A DNA stretch of 64,000 nucleotides from Paenibacillus_E oryzisoli_A (GTDB lineage: Bacteria; Bacillota; Bacilli; Paenibacillales; NBRC-103111), in contig NZ_JBCMUN010000001.1 of the NCBI RefSeq assembly GCF_050467285.1, positions 806,001 to 870,000 on the forward strand. Direction: 5' to 3'. This document shows positions 8,168-17,964 of this stretch, piece after piece (positions within the stretch are counted from its first letter, which is position 1; each line of letters opens with the position of its first letter). Both the position numbers and the translations under genes were made by a program. The notes beneath the pieces are model-generated. The model made no database searches, was not told the DNA's origin, and was given only the letters and a program-made list of their open reading frames with translations.

Positions 8168-11100
8168 GTGAAGTGGAAGAATGTCAGGCTTTTCAGCATG
8201 ATCCTGGTTTTGGCTATGGCGGTGGCGTGCTTCATGCCGCTGACCGGCCCATCTGTTGTCCATGCAGCGGGCACCGTGTATTATGTGGATGCTGTTAGCG
8301 GGAACGATGCGAATGCCGGTACATCCACAGGGGCGCCTTGGCAGACACTTGCCAAAGTAAACAGCATCACTTTCCAGCCGGGCGATTCGATTTTGTTCAA
8401 GTCTGGCGGCGTATGGACCGGCACGCTGTCACCGCAGGGCTCAGGCACGGCAGGCAGTCCGATCAAGATCGACAAGTACGGCACGGGCAGCAAGCCGTTG
8501 ATTGCCGGTGCCGGCGCTGCGTCGACACTCTATTTTTACAATCAGGAGCAGTGGGAAATTCGAAATCTGGAGATCACCAACGATGCAGCGACCAAAGGAG
8601 TGCGTAGAGGGATCCATCTGGACGGCAGCAGCGGTACCTGGACAAATCCGAAGGTATACCAGCATTTTGTATTGGAAAATTTGGACATTCACAACGTGAA
8701 GGGCGATGTCGGCACGGACTACGCTCACAACGGCGGCATTATCGTCTGGGGGACGACTTGGGACTATCATGTTGCTGACGTGACGATCAACAACTGCAAA
8801 ATCTATACGGTGGACAGTGTTGGCATCTATCTGAACGGTGCCCAAACCTCGTATTCCTCGAATCTGAAAGTGACGAATAACTTGATCTATGACGTAGCCG
8901 CCGATGGAGCTTTCGTATTAAATACGACGAACGGTCTGATCGAGAACAACGTTGTCCATGACACTCACGTAAGAGCAAGCGGTTACCATGTGCCGCTCTG
9001 GGTATTTGCGGCCAAGAACAATGTGATTCAATTCAATGAGGTTTATAATACGGCAGCAGGCGGTGACGCCATGGCCTATGATGCAGATTATAAAAGCGAC
9101 GGAACGATCATTCAATATAACTACAGCCATAACAATGCTGGAGGCGGCTTCTTGGTCGTCAACGACGGCACGGTGACGAGTAATTTTAACACGAATACCG
9201 TCATTCGCTACAACGTCAGTCAGAACGACGGCGGCGCTGTGTTCAACTTCAACGGAACGCCGGATACGACGACGGTGTACAACAATACCATCTATTTGCC
9301 TAAAGCGTCGCAAGCTAAGGTCATCAACCATTCAAATTGGGGCGGGTATGCTAAGAATACGTATTTCTACAATAACATCATCTACAATTTAGGAACGGGC
9401 GGTTACACGTTTGCCACCAGCACGAACAATGTCTTCGAGCATAACGTTTTTTACGGCAACCATCCGACGACAGAGCCGGCCGATCCGTATAAAATCACGA
9501 CAGATCCGCAGCTCGCTTCTCCTGGCTCCGGCGGGATCGGCAGAGATTCCTTAATCGGCTATAATCTGCTGAATACGTCTCCAGCGATTGGCACGGGGAA
9601 AGTGGTAGCGAATAATGGCGGCAGAGACTATTACGGCAATACGGTATCCGCTGCAGCCGCTCCGAATATCGGTGCGTACGGAGGACCAGGGCTCGACCCG
9701 AATAACCTTCCGCCACTGCCGACGCCGCCGGAGGACGTGAATTTGCTGAAGAATCCCGGATTTGAAACGGGGGATTTCACCTATTGGCCGAATCATTACA
9801 ATGGATCCTCGATCGGCACGGTGAACGCGCATTCCGGCACGTATGCGGCGAAAGTGACGGGAGCTAACGCGGGGATCGAGCAAACCGTCGTGGGCTTATA
9901 TCCGAATACAATCTATAAATTGTATGCATGGGGTGTTAGTGCGGGCGGCGGAGATGCGGTGTTTGGTGTGAAAAATTACGGTGGAACCGCCATCGATGTC
10001 CATGTGACCTCATCCACATCTTCGAGGAAAGAACTTACCTTCACGACGGGCAGCTCGAATACGAGTGCGACCATTTACCTGTACAAAGGCAGCGTCACCG
10101 GTGATGTATACTTCGACGATCTGGAATTGTACCAGTACAGTGCGGCGCCGGGCGGTACGGGACCTGTGTTTGTCGAGGGATCAAACGACGAATTCAACAA
10201 CACGACGTTGACGGCACAGTGGCGGTGGATCAGAGAGAATAACGCGAAGTGGTCGTTAAGTGCGAATCCCGGCTATATGCAGATCATTGGCGAAGCGGGA
10301 GACCTGGCGGGGAGAGCGGATGCGAAAAACGTATTGCTTACCGGAGCGCCTGCAGGCGATTGGACGATCGAAACGAAGCTCGACGGCAAGCCATCCTCCC
10401 AATGGTCTCAAGGCGGATTGATTGTCTATGTGGATGATATTACGTATCTGCGTGTAACCCGGTTATACGGCAGCGGGAATCAATTCCAGTTCGACAAGCA
10501 GATCGCTGGCGTGCGCACACATACGGAGGTAGCCGATACCATCGCTTCGACAGTATCCTATCTGCGCCTTGTGAAAAGCGGTAACAGCTACAGCGCGTAC
10601 TATTCCGCAGACGGTATGGCGTACACGCAGATCGGAACGGCGCAAACAGCCAGCTTGACCGATCTCAAAGTTGGTTTGCTCGCTGTTGCAGGAACGGGGC
10701 TTACAGCGAATTTTGATTATTTCCACGTCACACAGCCAGCGCTGTTCAGCGACGATTTCGAAGATGGGAACTCCACGGGCTGGACGCCAGTGAACGGTAC
10801 TTGGTCAGTGGTAACGGACGGCACAAAAGTTCTTAAACAAACGAGTTCAAGTAATGAAGCCATCACCAGCACGGGGCATGCTTCGTGGACGAATTATGCT
10901 GTGAAAGCGGACATAAAGCTGAACAATAATGCGATAGACACCGGATCGGGTATTTTGGCCCGCTACGTCGACAACAACAACTTCTATATGTTCAGGCTGA
11001 ATCTGCCCGGCAAAGTGCAGTTATACAAACGAGTGGGCGGAACCTTTACCCTGCTCAGCCAAGTTAGCGATTCTTCCATCACGTCCAACACCACATACAC

Positions 11101-11260
11101 GCTGAAGCTGGAATTGAACGGATCTACGTTGACCGGGTATGTGAACGGTATAGCCAAAATCACTGTTACGGATACAACGTTTAGCAGCGGTAAAATTGGA
11201 GCAAGGTCCTATAATCAACCATTCTCGATCGACAATGTAAGTGTGACAGAAGTTCAGTAG
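8168..11260 (+). CDS. Secreted right-handed beta-helix protein with carbohydrate-binding domains
   Basis: 1030-residue exported protein. The signal peptide ends near residue 33 (PSVVHA-AGT). Residues 34-510 form a right-handed parallel beta-helix, as in many polysaccharide lyases and hydrolases, with repeated N-rich coils such as NGLIENNVVHDTHV. Residues 520-660 (LLKNPGFETGDFTYW) look like a CBM4/9-type module. Two concanavalin-like modules follow (about 670-860 and 861-1030, the latter with DDFEDGNSTGWTPVNGTW). I cannot identify catalytic residues, so substrate and reaction stay open; pectin- or hemicellulose-acting enzymes are the commonest family members. The GTG start at 8168 has a GAGGAGG site. 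The gene is followed by a strong terminator. Confidence 0.85.
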   Translation: MKWKNVRLFSMILVLAMAVACFMPLTGPSVVHAAGTVYYVDAVSGNDANAGTSTGAPWQTLAKVNSITFQPGDSILFKSGGVWTGTLSPQGSGTAGSPIKIDKYGTGSKPLIAGAGAASTLYFYNQEQWEIRNLEITNDAATKGVRRGIHLDGSSGTWTNPKVYQHFVLENLDIHNVKGDVGTDYAHNGGIIVWGTTWDYHVADVTINNCKIYTVDSVGIYLNGAQTSYSSNLKVTNNLIYDVAADGAFVLNTTNGLIENNVVHDTHVRASGYHVPLWVFAAKNNVIQFNEVYNTAAGGDAMAYDADYKSDGTIIQYNYSHNNAGGGFLVVNDGTVTSNFNTNTVIRYNVSQNDGGAVFNFNGTPDTTTVYNNTIYLPKASQAKVINHSNWGGYAKNTYFYNNIIYNLGTGGYTFATSTNNVFEHNVFYGNHPTTEPADPYKITTDPQLASPGSGGIGRDSLIGYNLLNTSPAIGTGKVVANNGGRDYYGNTVSAAAAPNIGAYGGPGLDPNNLPPLPTPPEDVNLLKNPGFETGDFTYWPNHYNGSSIGTVNAHSGTYAAKVTGANAGIEQTVVGLYPNTIYKLYAWGVSAGGGDAVFGVKNYGGTAIDVHVTSSTSSRKELTFTTGSSNTSATIYLYKGSVTGDVYFDDLELYQYSAAPGGTGPVFVEGSNDEFNNTTLTAQWRWIRENNAKWSLSANPGYMQIIGEAGDLAGRADAKNVLLTGAPAGDWTIETKLDGKPSSQWSQGGLIVYVDDITYLRVTRLYGSGNQFQFDKQIAGVRTHTEVADTIASTVSYLRLVKSGNSYSAYYSADGMAYTQIGTAQTASLTDLKVGLLAVAGTGLTANFDYFHVTQPALFSDDFEDGNSTGWTPVNGTWSVVTDGTKVLKQTSSSNEAITSTGHASWTNYAVKADIKLNNNAIDTGSGILARYVDNNNFYMFRLNLPGKVQLYKRVGGTFTLLSQVSDSSITSNTTYTLKLELNGSTLTGYVNGIAKITVTDTTFSSGKIGARSYNQPFSIDNVSVTEVQ

Positions 11261-11301
11261 TACATGTACGCCGGCACGAACGAACTTCAGTTACAAAAAA
11301 C

Positions 11302-11353
11302 AACGCTTGTCCCTATCGAACCCACCGCGGGAACGATACGGGCAGGCGTTTTT
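11302..11353 (+). terminator. Strong intrinsic terminator after beta-helix gene
   Basis: AACGCTTGTCCCTATCG and CGATACGGGCAGGCGTT form a long stem around a roughly 15-nt loop and are followed by T residues. This closes the first carbohydrate cluster. The rest of the gap to 11573 holds no gene I can support; TATGAT at 11496-11501 is a possible -10 for the next operon. Confidence 0.75.
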
Positions 11354-11573
11354 GCGTTTTTCCCGAGGTAAAACAATGACTATCCCTGGTTTGATGATGA
11401 CTACAACGCGGCGAGAACCCTTGTCCTGCCTGGCTTTTCAGCACCTCAGTCAAGACGTGCAGGAATGACTATGGACGGCAACGGCAGGCGTTCCCTATGA
11501 TGCAGAGGTAGCAAGCAGCGCGTTACCATCATGATAGCCGACACAACAGTTTGGCAGAAAGGAAGTGCCCGTT

Positions 11574-12542
11574 ATGCAGACGCAATCTGCGGCAGCCGCA
11601 GTTAGGCTCTCGGCCAAGCAGGAGAGAGCGATGTATCGCAAGCAGCAAATGAAACGCATGCTGCGGAATCGGTGGCTGTATCTGATGCTGCTCCCCGGCA
11701 TCTTGTTTTTTCTTATTTTTAAATACATTCCCATGTATGGCGTGCTGATCGCGTTCAAAAATTACCAACCGTTCCTCGGCTTCTGGGACAGCCAATGGGT
11801 TGGTATGAAGCACTTTGATCGTTTCTTCGGCGATCCGCTGTTCTGGCGGCTACTGCGCAACACGTTCGTGCTGGCGCTGTACAACATTGTGTTCTTTTTC
11901 CCGCTGCCGATCGTCATCGCGCTTATGCTGAATGAGCTGCGCAAGGAATTCCTGAAACGGACGATTCAAACGCTGGTGTACATCCCCCACTTTATGTCCT
12001 GGGTCGTTATTGTCTCAATCGTGTATCTCTTCTTTACAACGGAAGGGGGGCTGGTGAATGAGGCGATCAAAGCGCTAGGCGGGGACAAAATTCAATTCCT
12101 GGTTAGCGCGGATTGGTTCCGGGCGTTTATTACCGCGGAAGTCATTTGGAAGGAAACCGGGTGGGGCACGATCATCTTCCTGGCTGCTCTGGCGGGGGTG
12201 GACCCGCAGCAGTATGAAGCCGCCCGCATAGACGGTGCAAGCCGCATGCAGCAAATGGTGCACGTGACGCTGCCGGCGATCCGCTCAACGATCGTGATTT
12301 TGCTCATCCTGCGCTTAGGTCATTTCCTCGACACCGGCTTCGAGCAAATCTGGCTGATGCTGAATGCGATGAACCGCGAAGTCGGCGAGGTGTTCGATAC
12401 CTACGTATACTCGACGGGGATTTCGGACGGACAGTACAGCTACAGTACGGCTGTTGGTCTGTTTAAATCGGTGGTTGGTTTGGTGCTTGTCGTCGCTTCG
12501 AACTTTTTTTCCAAAAAGATGGGAGAAGAAGGCGTCGTGTAG
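11574..12542 (+). CDS. Carbohydrate ABC transporter permease, LplB type
   Basis: First membrane subunit of the second sugar importer, 322 residues. It has a basic N-terminus (RNRWLYLMLLPGILFFLIFKY), about six spans and the EAA loop QYEAARIDGASRMQQ near residue 218. ATG 11574 was chosen over GTG 11565 because the AGAAAGGAAG ribosome site lies directly upstream of the ATG. It is followed after 42 bp by the partner permease and then by a binding lipoprotein and a Cache-AraC regulator, all on the same strand. The sequence is related to but distinct from the permeases at 584 and 58532, so this is a separate system and not a recent duplication. Confidence 0.92.
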   Translation: MQTQSAAAAVRLSAKQERAMYRKQQMKRMLRNRWLYLMLLPGILFFLIFKYIPMYGVLIAFKNYQPFLGFWDSQWVGMKHFDRFFGDPLFWRLLRNTFVLALYNIVFFFPLPIVIALMLNELRKEFLKRTIQTLVYIPHFMSWVVIVSIVYLFFTTEGGLVNEAIKALGGDKIQFLVSADWFRAFITAEVIWKETGWGTIIFLAALAGVDPQQYEAARIDGASRMQQMVHVTLPAIRSTIVILLILRLGHFLDTGFEQIWLMLNAMNREVGEVFDTYVYSTGISDGQYSYSTAVGLFKSVVGLVLVVASNFFSKKMGEEGVV

Positions 12543-12584
12543 AGGATCTACCAAGGTTCACAAAGTTAGAAAGGAGGCCATCTC

Positions 12585-13469
12585 ATGGTCAAGGATCGCT
12601 CATTTGGCAGTCGCTTGTTCGACGTGACCAATGTGACGCTGCTGCTCATTTTCGCGCTGATCACGTTTATCCCTTTTATTTACATCATCGCTGGCTCGTT
12701 TGCGACTCAGAAGGAACTGCTGCAAAGAGGGTTTATTTTGTTCCCGACGGAGTTCTCGCTCAGCGCTTATGAATTCATCTTCTCCACGAGTACGCTGATG
12801 CGCAGTATGGGCGTTACGATTTTTATTACGGTTGCAGGTACGTTTATCAATATTGTCATGACCTGTTTAATGGCCTATCCGCTGGCTCGAAAAGATTTGG
12901 ATTACCGCAGACCGATTCAAATGGCGGTTATTTTCACGATGCTGTTCAGCGGCGGCATGATCCCGACGTTTCTGGTCATCAAACAGCTTGGCATGATGGA
13001 CACGTACTGGTCGCTGCTCATTCCAGGCGCGATTTCAGCGTTCAATTTGATTATTATGCGCAACTTCTTCCAGCAGCTGCCGGATGGGTTGGAGGAGTCA
13101 GCCAAAATCGACGGCTGCTCCGATCCGGGCATTTTATTCCGCATCGCGATTCCGCTGTCGTTACCGGCGATTGCAACGTTCTCGCTGTTCTACGCGGTCG
13201 GGCATTGGAACACGTTTTTCAGCGCCGTGCTGTACATCAACGATGCGGCCAAATGGCCGATTCAGGTGCTGCTGCGGCAAATTGTCATCATGTCCGACGG
13301 CGGGGGCCTCGGGGATTCGACGGCGCTGGGCGCCGATTTCGTCCAGCCGCCCGAGCAGAGCGTGAAGATGGCGGTCATTGTCATCTCGACGCTGCCGATC
13401 CTGCTGGTGTATCCGTTTTTGCAGAAGCATTTCGCCAAAGGCGTTTTGCTCGGTTCCGTTAAAGGGTAA
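12585..13469 (+). CDS. Carbohydrate ABC transporter permease, YtcP/AraQ type
   Basis: Second permease of the 11.5-kb operon, 294 residues. Membrane spans begin with VTLLLIFALITFIPFIYIIAGSFA. The EAA loop reads LEESAKIDGCSDPGILF near residues 171-187, and the tail LVYPFLQKHFAKGVLLGSVKG is characteristic of the family. The ATG at 12585 is preceded by AAAGGAGG. It is cotranscribed with the permease upstream and the binding lipoprotein 54 bp downstream. The ATPase is not encoded here. Confidence 0.92.
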   Translation: MVKDRSFGSRLFDVTNVTLLLIFALITFIPFIYIIAGSFATQKELLQRGFILFPTEFSLSAYEFIFSTSTLMRSMGVTIFITVAGTFINIVMTCLMAYPLARKDLDYRRPIQMAVIFTMLFSGGMIPTFLVIKQLGMMDTYWSLLIPGAISAFNLIIMRNFFQQLPDGLEESAKIDGCSDPGILFRIAIPLSLPAIATFSLFYAVGHWNTFFSAVLYINDAAKWPIQVLLRQIVIMSDGGGLGDSTALGADFVQPPEQSVKMAVIVISTLPILLVYPFLQKHFAKGVLLGSVKG

Positions 13470-13523
13470 ACTGTTTCCACAGTTTCTCGATAGATGTATC
13501 ATAGATAAAGGGAGGACGTAAAC

Positions 13524-15065
13524 ATGAAACATTTGAAACAACTGACAACGAGCAAGTCCATCGCACTGATTGCCGTACTGACCTTGACGGCCGGCGTAGC
13601 CGCAGGCTGCGGAGAAGGAAGCAAGGAGGCTGCCGGCACAGGCGGCACGGCAGCACCTGCGGCCGCTGCTTCAGCGACCCCGTCGGCGCCTTACAAAATG
13701 TCGATCATGCTGCCGAGCTTCAACCCGGAGCCGATGTCGACGGACGGTGAGATTTTCAAAAAGATACAAAGCGTAACCAACACGGAATTAAAGCTGAACT
13801 GGGTGCCATCGGCAACCTATACAGATAAGTTAAGTGCAACAGTCGCTTCGGGTGAGCTGCCGACGGTCATTACGGTTTTGAACCAGAAAGCGCCATTCAT
13901 TATCAACTCCGTTCGTTCCGGCATGTTCTGGGAGCTCGGGCCTTATCTCAAAGATTATCCGAACCTGAGCCGGATGAATCCGATCGCCCTCAACGCGATT
14001 TCCATTGACGGCAAAGTGTACGGCATCTATCGGGAGCGCGATTTGGCACGGGACGGTGTGACGCTGCGCAAAGACTGGTTGGATAACCTTGGTCTCAAAG
14101 AGCCGAAGACGATCGATGAGTTTTACAATGTGTTGAAAGCCTTTACGAATAACGATCCGGACAAAAACGGCAAAAACGATACGATCGGCCTTGTCGAACA
14201 GCAAACGCCTGCAGGCTGGAGAGATATGCTAATCTGGCACGGCGGACCAGCGGATTGGGAATTCCGCGACGGCAAAGTGCTCCCAGCGCACATGTCGCCG
14301 GCTTACCTGGAGACTATGAAGTTCTACAAGAAGTTATATGACGAGAAGCTGATGAACCTCGACTTCGCTGTTGTCAAAGACGGCCGTCAGGTGATGAACA
14401 AAGGAACGGCCGGCGCTTGGGTGGCGAACCTGAACGATGCGAACGGCATTGAAGAGCAGGCGAAGAAGGTGGATCCGAAAGCGAAGGTGACGCTGATCGG
14501 AGCGCTGCAAGGGCCTAAGGGGCTTCGCAGTGTGGCGGGCAGCGGTTCTTACGGCATCTTCATGATTCCGAAAACAACGGTGAAAACGGAAACTGAGCTG
14601 AAAGCAATCTTGAACTATTTTGACAAGTTGTCCGATAAAGAGATGCAGAATATGCTCTACAACGGAATTGAAGGCCGTCAATATACGGTGGAAAACGGCG
14701 AATACAAGAAAACGACTGATCCGAAGCTGCTCGTCGAGTACGGCATGGGTGATTCTTCCCAGCTAGCTGTGCTGAGAGACCAGGTAACGACGTTTGGACC
14801 TGAGCTGGTTCACCAACGCGACAACGTTTGGAAAGAAAATGCAAAGATCGCGATCGAGAATCCGGTCAATGCGTTCATCTCCGATACGTACAGCGATAAA
14901 GGCAAAGAGCTTGACAAGCTGATTGAAGATGCGAGAACGAAATTCATCATGGGCTCGATTGATGAGAACGGCTGGAACAAAGTGCTTGATCAGTGGCAGC
15001 AGCAGGGCGGCAGCAAAGTGATTGACGAGTATACCGCCGAGTACAACAAAGCCGTCAAGAAATAA
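13524..15065 (+). CDS. Extracellular sugar-binding lipoprotein of second ABC transporter
   Basis: 513-residue substrate-binding protein. The lipoprotein signal peptide (SIALIAVLTLTAGVAAGC) has its lipidated Cys in AAGC, followed by an Ala/Gly/Thr-rich tether. The family segment LRKDWLDNLGLKEPKTIDEF and a calcium-site-like DPDKNGKNDT, common in LplA-type proteins, are present. It delivers oligosaccharide to the permeases at 11574-13469. A terminator follows, so the regulator at 15172 probably has its own promoter (TATACT at 15116-15121). Confidence 0.92.
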   Translation: MKHLKQLTTSKSIALIAVLTLTAGVAAGCGEGSKEAAGTGGTAAPAAAASATPSAPYKMSIMLPSFNPEPMSTDGEIFKKIQSVTNTELKLNWVPSATYTDKLSATVASGELPTVITVLNQKAPFIINSVRSGMFWELGPYLKDYPNLSRMNPIALNAISIDGKVYGIYRERDLARDGVTLRKDWLDNLGLKEPKTIDEFYNVLKAFTNNDPDKNGKNDTIGLVEQQTPAGWRDMLIWHGGPADWEFRDGKVLPAHMSPAYLETMKFYKKLYDEKLMNLDFAVVKDGRQVMNKGTAGAWVANLNDANGIEEQAKKVDPKAKVTLIGALQGPKGLRSVAGSGSYGIFMIPKTTVKTETELKAILNYFDKLSDKEMQNMLYNGIEGRQYTVENGEYKKTTDPKLLVEYGMGDSSQLAVLRDQVTTFGPELVHQRDNVWKENAKIAIENPVNAFISDTYSDKGKELDKLIEDARTKFIMGSIDENGWNKVLDQWQQQGGSKVIDEYTAEYNKAVKK

Positions 15066-15076
15066 CAATCGCTGTC

Positions 15077-15114
15077 AGGGTCTGTGTTCGCCCCCATGAC
15101 GCAGACCCTTTTTG
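15077..15114 (+). terminator. Intrinsic terminator after second binding lipoprotein gene
   Basis: AGGGTCTGTG (15077-15086) and CGCAGACCCT (15100-15109) form a stem followed by a run of T. Confidence 0.8.
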
Positions 15115-15171
15115 GTATACTGGAAGCATGACATAAACCTAGATTAACCTGACGAAGGAGACAACCGGGGC

Positions 15172-17457
15172 ATGAAGTCACATTCCTATTTACGCAAATT
15201 AATCGTGCTGACGCTCGTAGTGGGGGCTTTTCCCGTACTGATTCTGGGGTGGTACTCCTATACATATTCCTCTCATACGGTGCTGGAAAAGGTGAACGAG
15301 AGCAACGCACAGATTTTGCGGCAGACGCAGCTGCGTGTTGAGCAGACGCTCAAGACGATCGACTACACGGCGTCACAGATGCTCAATACACCGCTGGTGG
15401 CGGGAGCGATCGGCAAACGGCTTACGATCATGGATACGGATATGATCAACGATCTCTACGATAATTTGCTCGGGATTCAGACATTCGAGCTGGGGATCAG
15501 GGACGTGTTCCTGTTCAGTCTGGAGAACGACTGGCTGATCAGCAATTCGGGCTTTAACGAGGACAGTCAGGTCAAAATGAAAGAGCTGCTGCGCGGCTTT
15601 ACGACCATGCAGCCCGGTTCCAAGTGGGTCAGTCTCGATCTTTCCGGTCGCTACGATACGGAGTCGCCGATTGTGAGCAATAATTATACGATCATGAATG
15701 TGAAAAAATGGCCGATCAATTCCCAGAATCCCCAGGGACTTATGGCGATTCTGCTGTCGGGGAAGGAAACGAACAACCTGATCGATCTGGAAGATGCCGA
15801 TATGGGGCAGATTTACATCGTAGATGAGACAAGTAAGCTTGTCGCTCACCAGAATCGTTCGCTGATCGGCAAGGATCTGTCGCAAGAGGAGTTTATGGGG
15901 CGAATTGTCGCCTCACAGGAAGCGACGGGGCTGTTCAAGGCGAAGGTGGGAGAAGACGACATGTCGGTCTCCTACCGGAAATCGACGTATAACGGCTGGA
16001 CGTATGTGTCGGTGCTGCCGATCAGCGAAATGACGCAGCGGGCCAAAAGCATTGCCTGGACATCGCTCTGGGTCAGCTTGATCGCGCTGTGCACGTCGAT
16101 TGTGATTGCCGTCTTGGGGACGCGCAGCGTGTATAGGCCTGTCCGCAGCATCTACCGCTCGCTGGCCGGCGCGAAAACGTCGCGCGAAGCAAAGGACGAA
16201 TTCGGCGTTATCTCCGAAGGCATTCAATCGCTGCTCTCGACGCAGTCGCGGATGCAGTTTCAACTGGAAGGCCAACAGGCGCACATGACCGAGCTGCTCG
16301 TCCGCAAAATGGTCACCGGCGAAGCCAAATCGTCGGAGATCCAGGAGCGGCTGCAGTACTACGGCTATACGCTCGAGTGGGATCGCATGCGGGTGCTTCT
16401 GTTCCAAATCGACGATCTGACGGAGAGTCGGTTCGACGAGAAGGATCGAGACTTGCTGCTCTATGCCATCGGCAACATGGTGTCGGAGCTGGTACCGAGC
16501 GAGTCGCGGCTGGCGCCGATCATTTTTCAGGATGCGGTGCTGCTCATTACCGGCGCGCAAGCCGTCTCCGAAGAAGCGTTCAAGGAGCGGGTGTACGACA
16601 TGGCGGCTTCCGTGCAGGAGGAGGTCAAGCGGTATTTGTCCGTGGAGGCCAGCGTCGGCATCTCCCGCAGCTTTACGCAGTGGATGGAAGCGGAGCAGGG
16701 GTACGCAGAGTGCGTAGCGGCGCTGAAATACCGGGTGCAGCTCGGGCGCGAAGCCGTCTTGTTCAGTGAGGATGTGCAGCCGAAAAAAAGCAAAGACATG
16801 GCGTACCCGAAGGAGTCCGCTGCGCAGGTCATCGACGCGATTCAGTCGTCCGATAAGGCGCGGGCGCGGGAGGCATTGACCGATTTTATCGACAACGCCT
16901 CGAAGTCGGCTGAGCATCATAACGATTACCAGCTGTCGCTCGTTCGGCTGCTCGTGGATCTGATTCGTCTGCTGCAGGATGCCGGCATTTCGCTGTACGC
17001 GCTGAACCAGCGGGAGCGGACGCTCTTCGACGAGCTGTTGCATCTACACGCTGCGCGCGACATCGAGGCCTGGTTCTACGAGCGGATCGTAGAGCCGAGC
17101 ATCGGTCTGCTCGAGGAACGGCGGGATACGCAGTTCCGGACGATCTCGGACGAGGTGAAGCGGCTGATCGAGGAAGCGTTCGACACGGATTTGACGCTGG
17201 AAAAATGCGCTGCGCGCATTAACTACCACCCGCAATACATCTCGCGCGTGTTTCGTCAGGAGACCGGCATTAACTTTGCCGAGTATTTGGCGCAATACCG
17301 GCTAGGCGTCGCCAAGCGCTGGTTGCGGGAGACGAACATGACGGTGACGGACATCGCGGAGAAGCTGAACTACAACAATCCGGCGAATTTCATCCGCTAT
17401 TTCCGCAAAATGGAGGGCATTACGCCGGGGCAATATCGGGAGAAGCCGGAGAGGTAG
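15172..17457 (+). CDS. Membrane one-component regulator: Cache sensor + AraC DNA-binding domain
   Basis: 761-residue regulator combining sensor and effector in one chain. An N-terminal span (LIVLTLVVGAFPVLILGWYSY) is followed by an extracytoplasmic Cache-like region (about residues 35-285, with WTYVSVLPISEM) and a second span (SLWVSLIALCTSIVIAVLG). A cytoplasmic linker and middle domain lead to a C-terminal AraC domain with two helix-turn-helices (DLTLEKCAARINYHPQYISR, MTVTDIAEKLNYNNPANFIR). It has no His-kinase motif, unlike the YesM/YesN pair of the first cluster. By position it probably controls the transporter genes at 11574-15065 in response to an extracellular sugar. The ATG at 15172 follows GAAGGAGACAACCGGGGC. 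Confidence 0.9.
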   Translation: MKSHSYLRKLIVLTLVVGAFPVLILGWYSYTYSSHTVLEKVNESNAQILRQTQLRVEQTLKTIDYTASQMLNTPLVAGAIGKRLTIMDTDMINDLYDNLLGIQTFELGIRDVFLFSLENDWLISNSGFNEDSQVKMKELLRGFTTMQPGSKWVSLDLSGRYDTESPIVSNNYTIMNVKKWPINSQNPQGLMAILLSGKETNNLIDLEDADMGQIYIVDETSKLVAHQNRSLIGKDLSQEEFMGRIVASQEATGLFKAKVGEDDMSVSYRKSTYNGWTYVSVLPISEMTQRAKSIAWTSLWVSLIALCTSIVIAVLGTRSVYRPVRSIYRSLAGAKTSREAKDEFGVISEGIQSLLSTQSRMQFQLEGQQAHMTELLVRKMVTGEAKSSEIQERLQYYGYTLEWDRMRVLLFQIDDLTESRFDEKDRDLLLYAIGNMVSELVPSESRLAPIIFQDAVLLITGAQAVSEEAFKERVYDMAASVQEEVKRYLSVEASVGISRSFTQWMEAEQGYAECVAALKYRVQLGREAVLFSEDVQPKKSKDMAYPKESAAQVIDAIQSSDKARAREALTDFIDNASKSAEHHNDYQLSLVRLLVDLIRLLQDAGISLYALNQRERTLFDELLHLHAARDIEAWFYERIVEPSIGLLEERRDTQFRTISDEVKRLIEEAFDTDLTLEKCAARINYHPQYISRVFRQETGINFAEYLAQYRLGVAKRWLRETNMTVTDIAEKLNYNNPANFIRYFRKMEGITPGQYREKPER

Positions 17458-17964
17458 ATGAGATGGCTGGGAGCTCGAATGAGGGGCTGAATAAGGTTCC
17501 CTTTGTCGAGGCGTGGGTGAGGGAAGATTGGTGGGCGCAGGCGAATGACTGTGATTAGGGTAAGTGCTTAGGTACCTGTCGAGGTGAACGGGCTAGTTCC
17601 TGCGAAAAAGCAGGAATTTTCCGCAAAAGTGGCGTTTTCAGCGAAATTCCTGCGAGAAAGCAGTTTTTGGGGCTGAGCGTGCTTCAGAAGCGGGTGTTTG
17701 TCGGAAAAGCCTGCAGAATTGCAGGCTCTTCATAGAATCAGGAGGGTAACGAGGAAGATCCCTGCTTATTTGCAGGTTTTGATGCCTCTCGGCCACGCAA
17801 CGCACACTCATTGGCGAGAATCAAAATCCCCTATAGTTGCAGGTAGTGGGCTGTGAAGCTGAATAAGAAGTTGCGAAAGCGCTTCCCATATGGAGGAAGG
17901 CGTTCGTAGGCACGGCGGTTTTGCATAATAACCAACTATACGTATGTGAAAAGGAGGTTTTGGA
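17458..17964. repeat. Intergenic region with a cluster of CCTGC/GCAGG hairpins
   Basis: A 507-bp gap without a convincing gene. It holds four short dyads: TTCCTGC/GCAGGAA at 17597-17616, CTGC/GCAG at 17650-17663, GCCTGCA/TGCAGGC at 17709-17726 and CCTGC/GCAGG at 17761-17776. A lone TTGCAGG follows near 17837. The AT-rich loops differ while the CCTGC arms are kept. The stretch ends with a cre-like site and the ribosome site of the SLH gene. Confidence 0.6.
17874..17887 (+). promoter_or_regulatory. Cre-like (CcpA) site upstream of the SLH/glycosidase operon
   Basis: CGAAAGCGCTTCCC matches the cre consensus TGWAARCGYTWNCW at 12 of 14 positions. It lies about 80 bp before the GTG start, compatible with catabolite repression of a polysaccharide-degradation operon. 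Confidence 0.45.

Noticed and set aside
15913..17043. A 376-codon open frame antisense to the Cache-AraC regulator
   Set aside because: Arg/His-rich shadow ORF without ribosome site.
17597..17776. CRISPR array
   Set aside because: The dyads are short, irregularly spaced and lack uniform spacers or cas genes.
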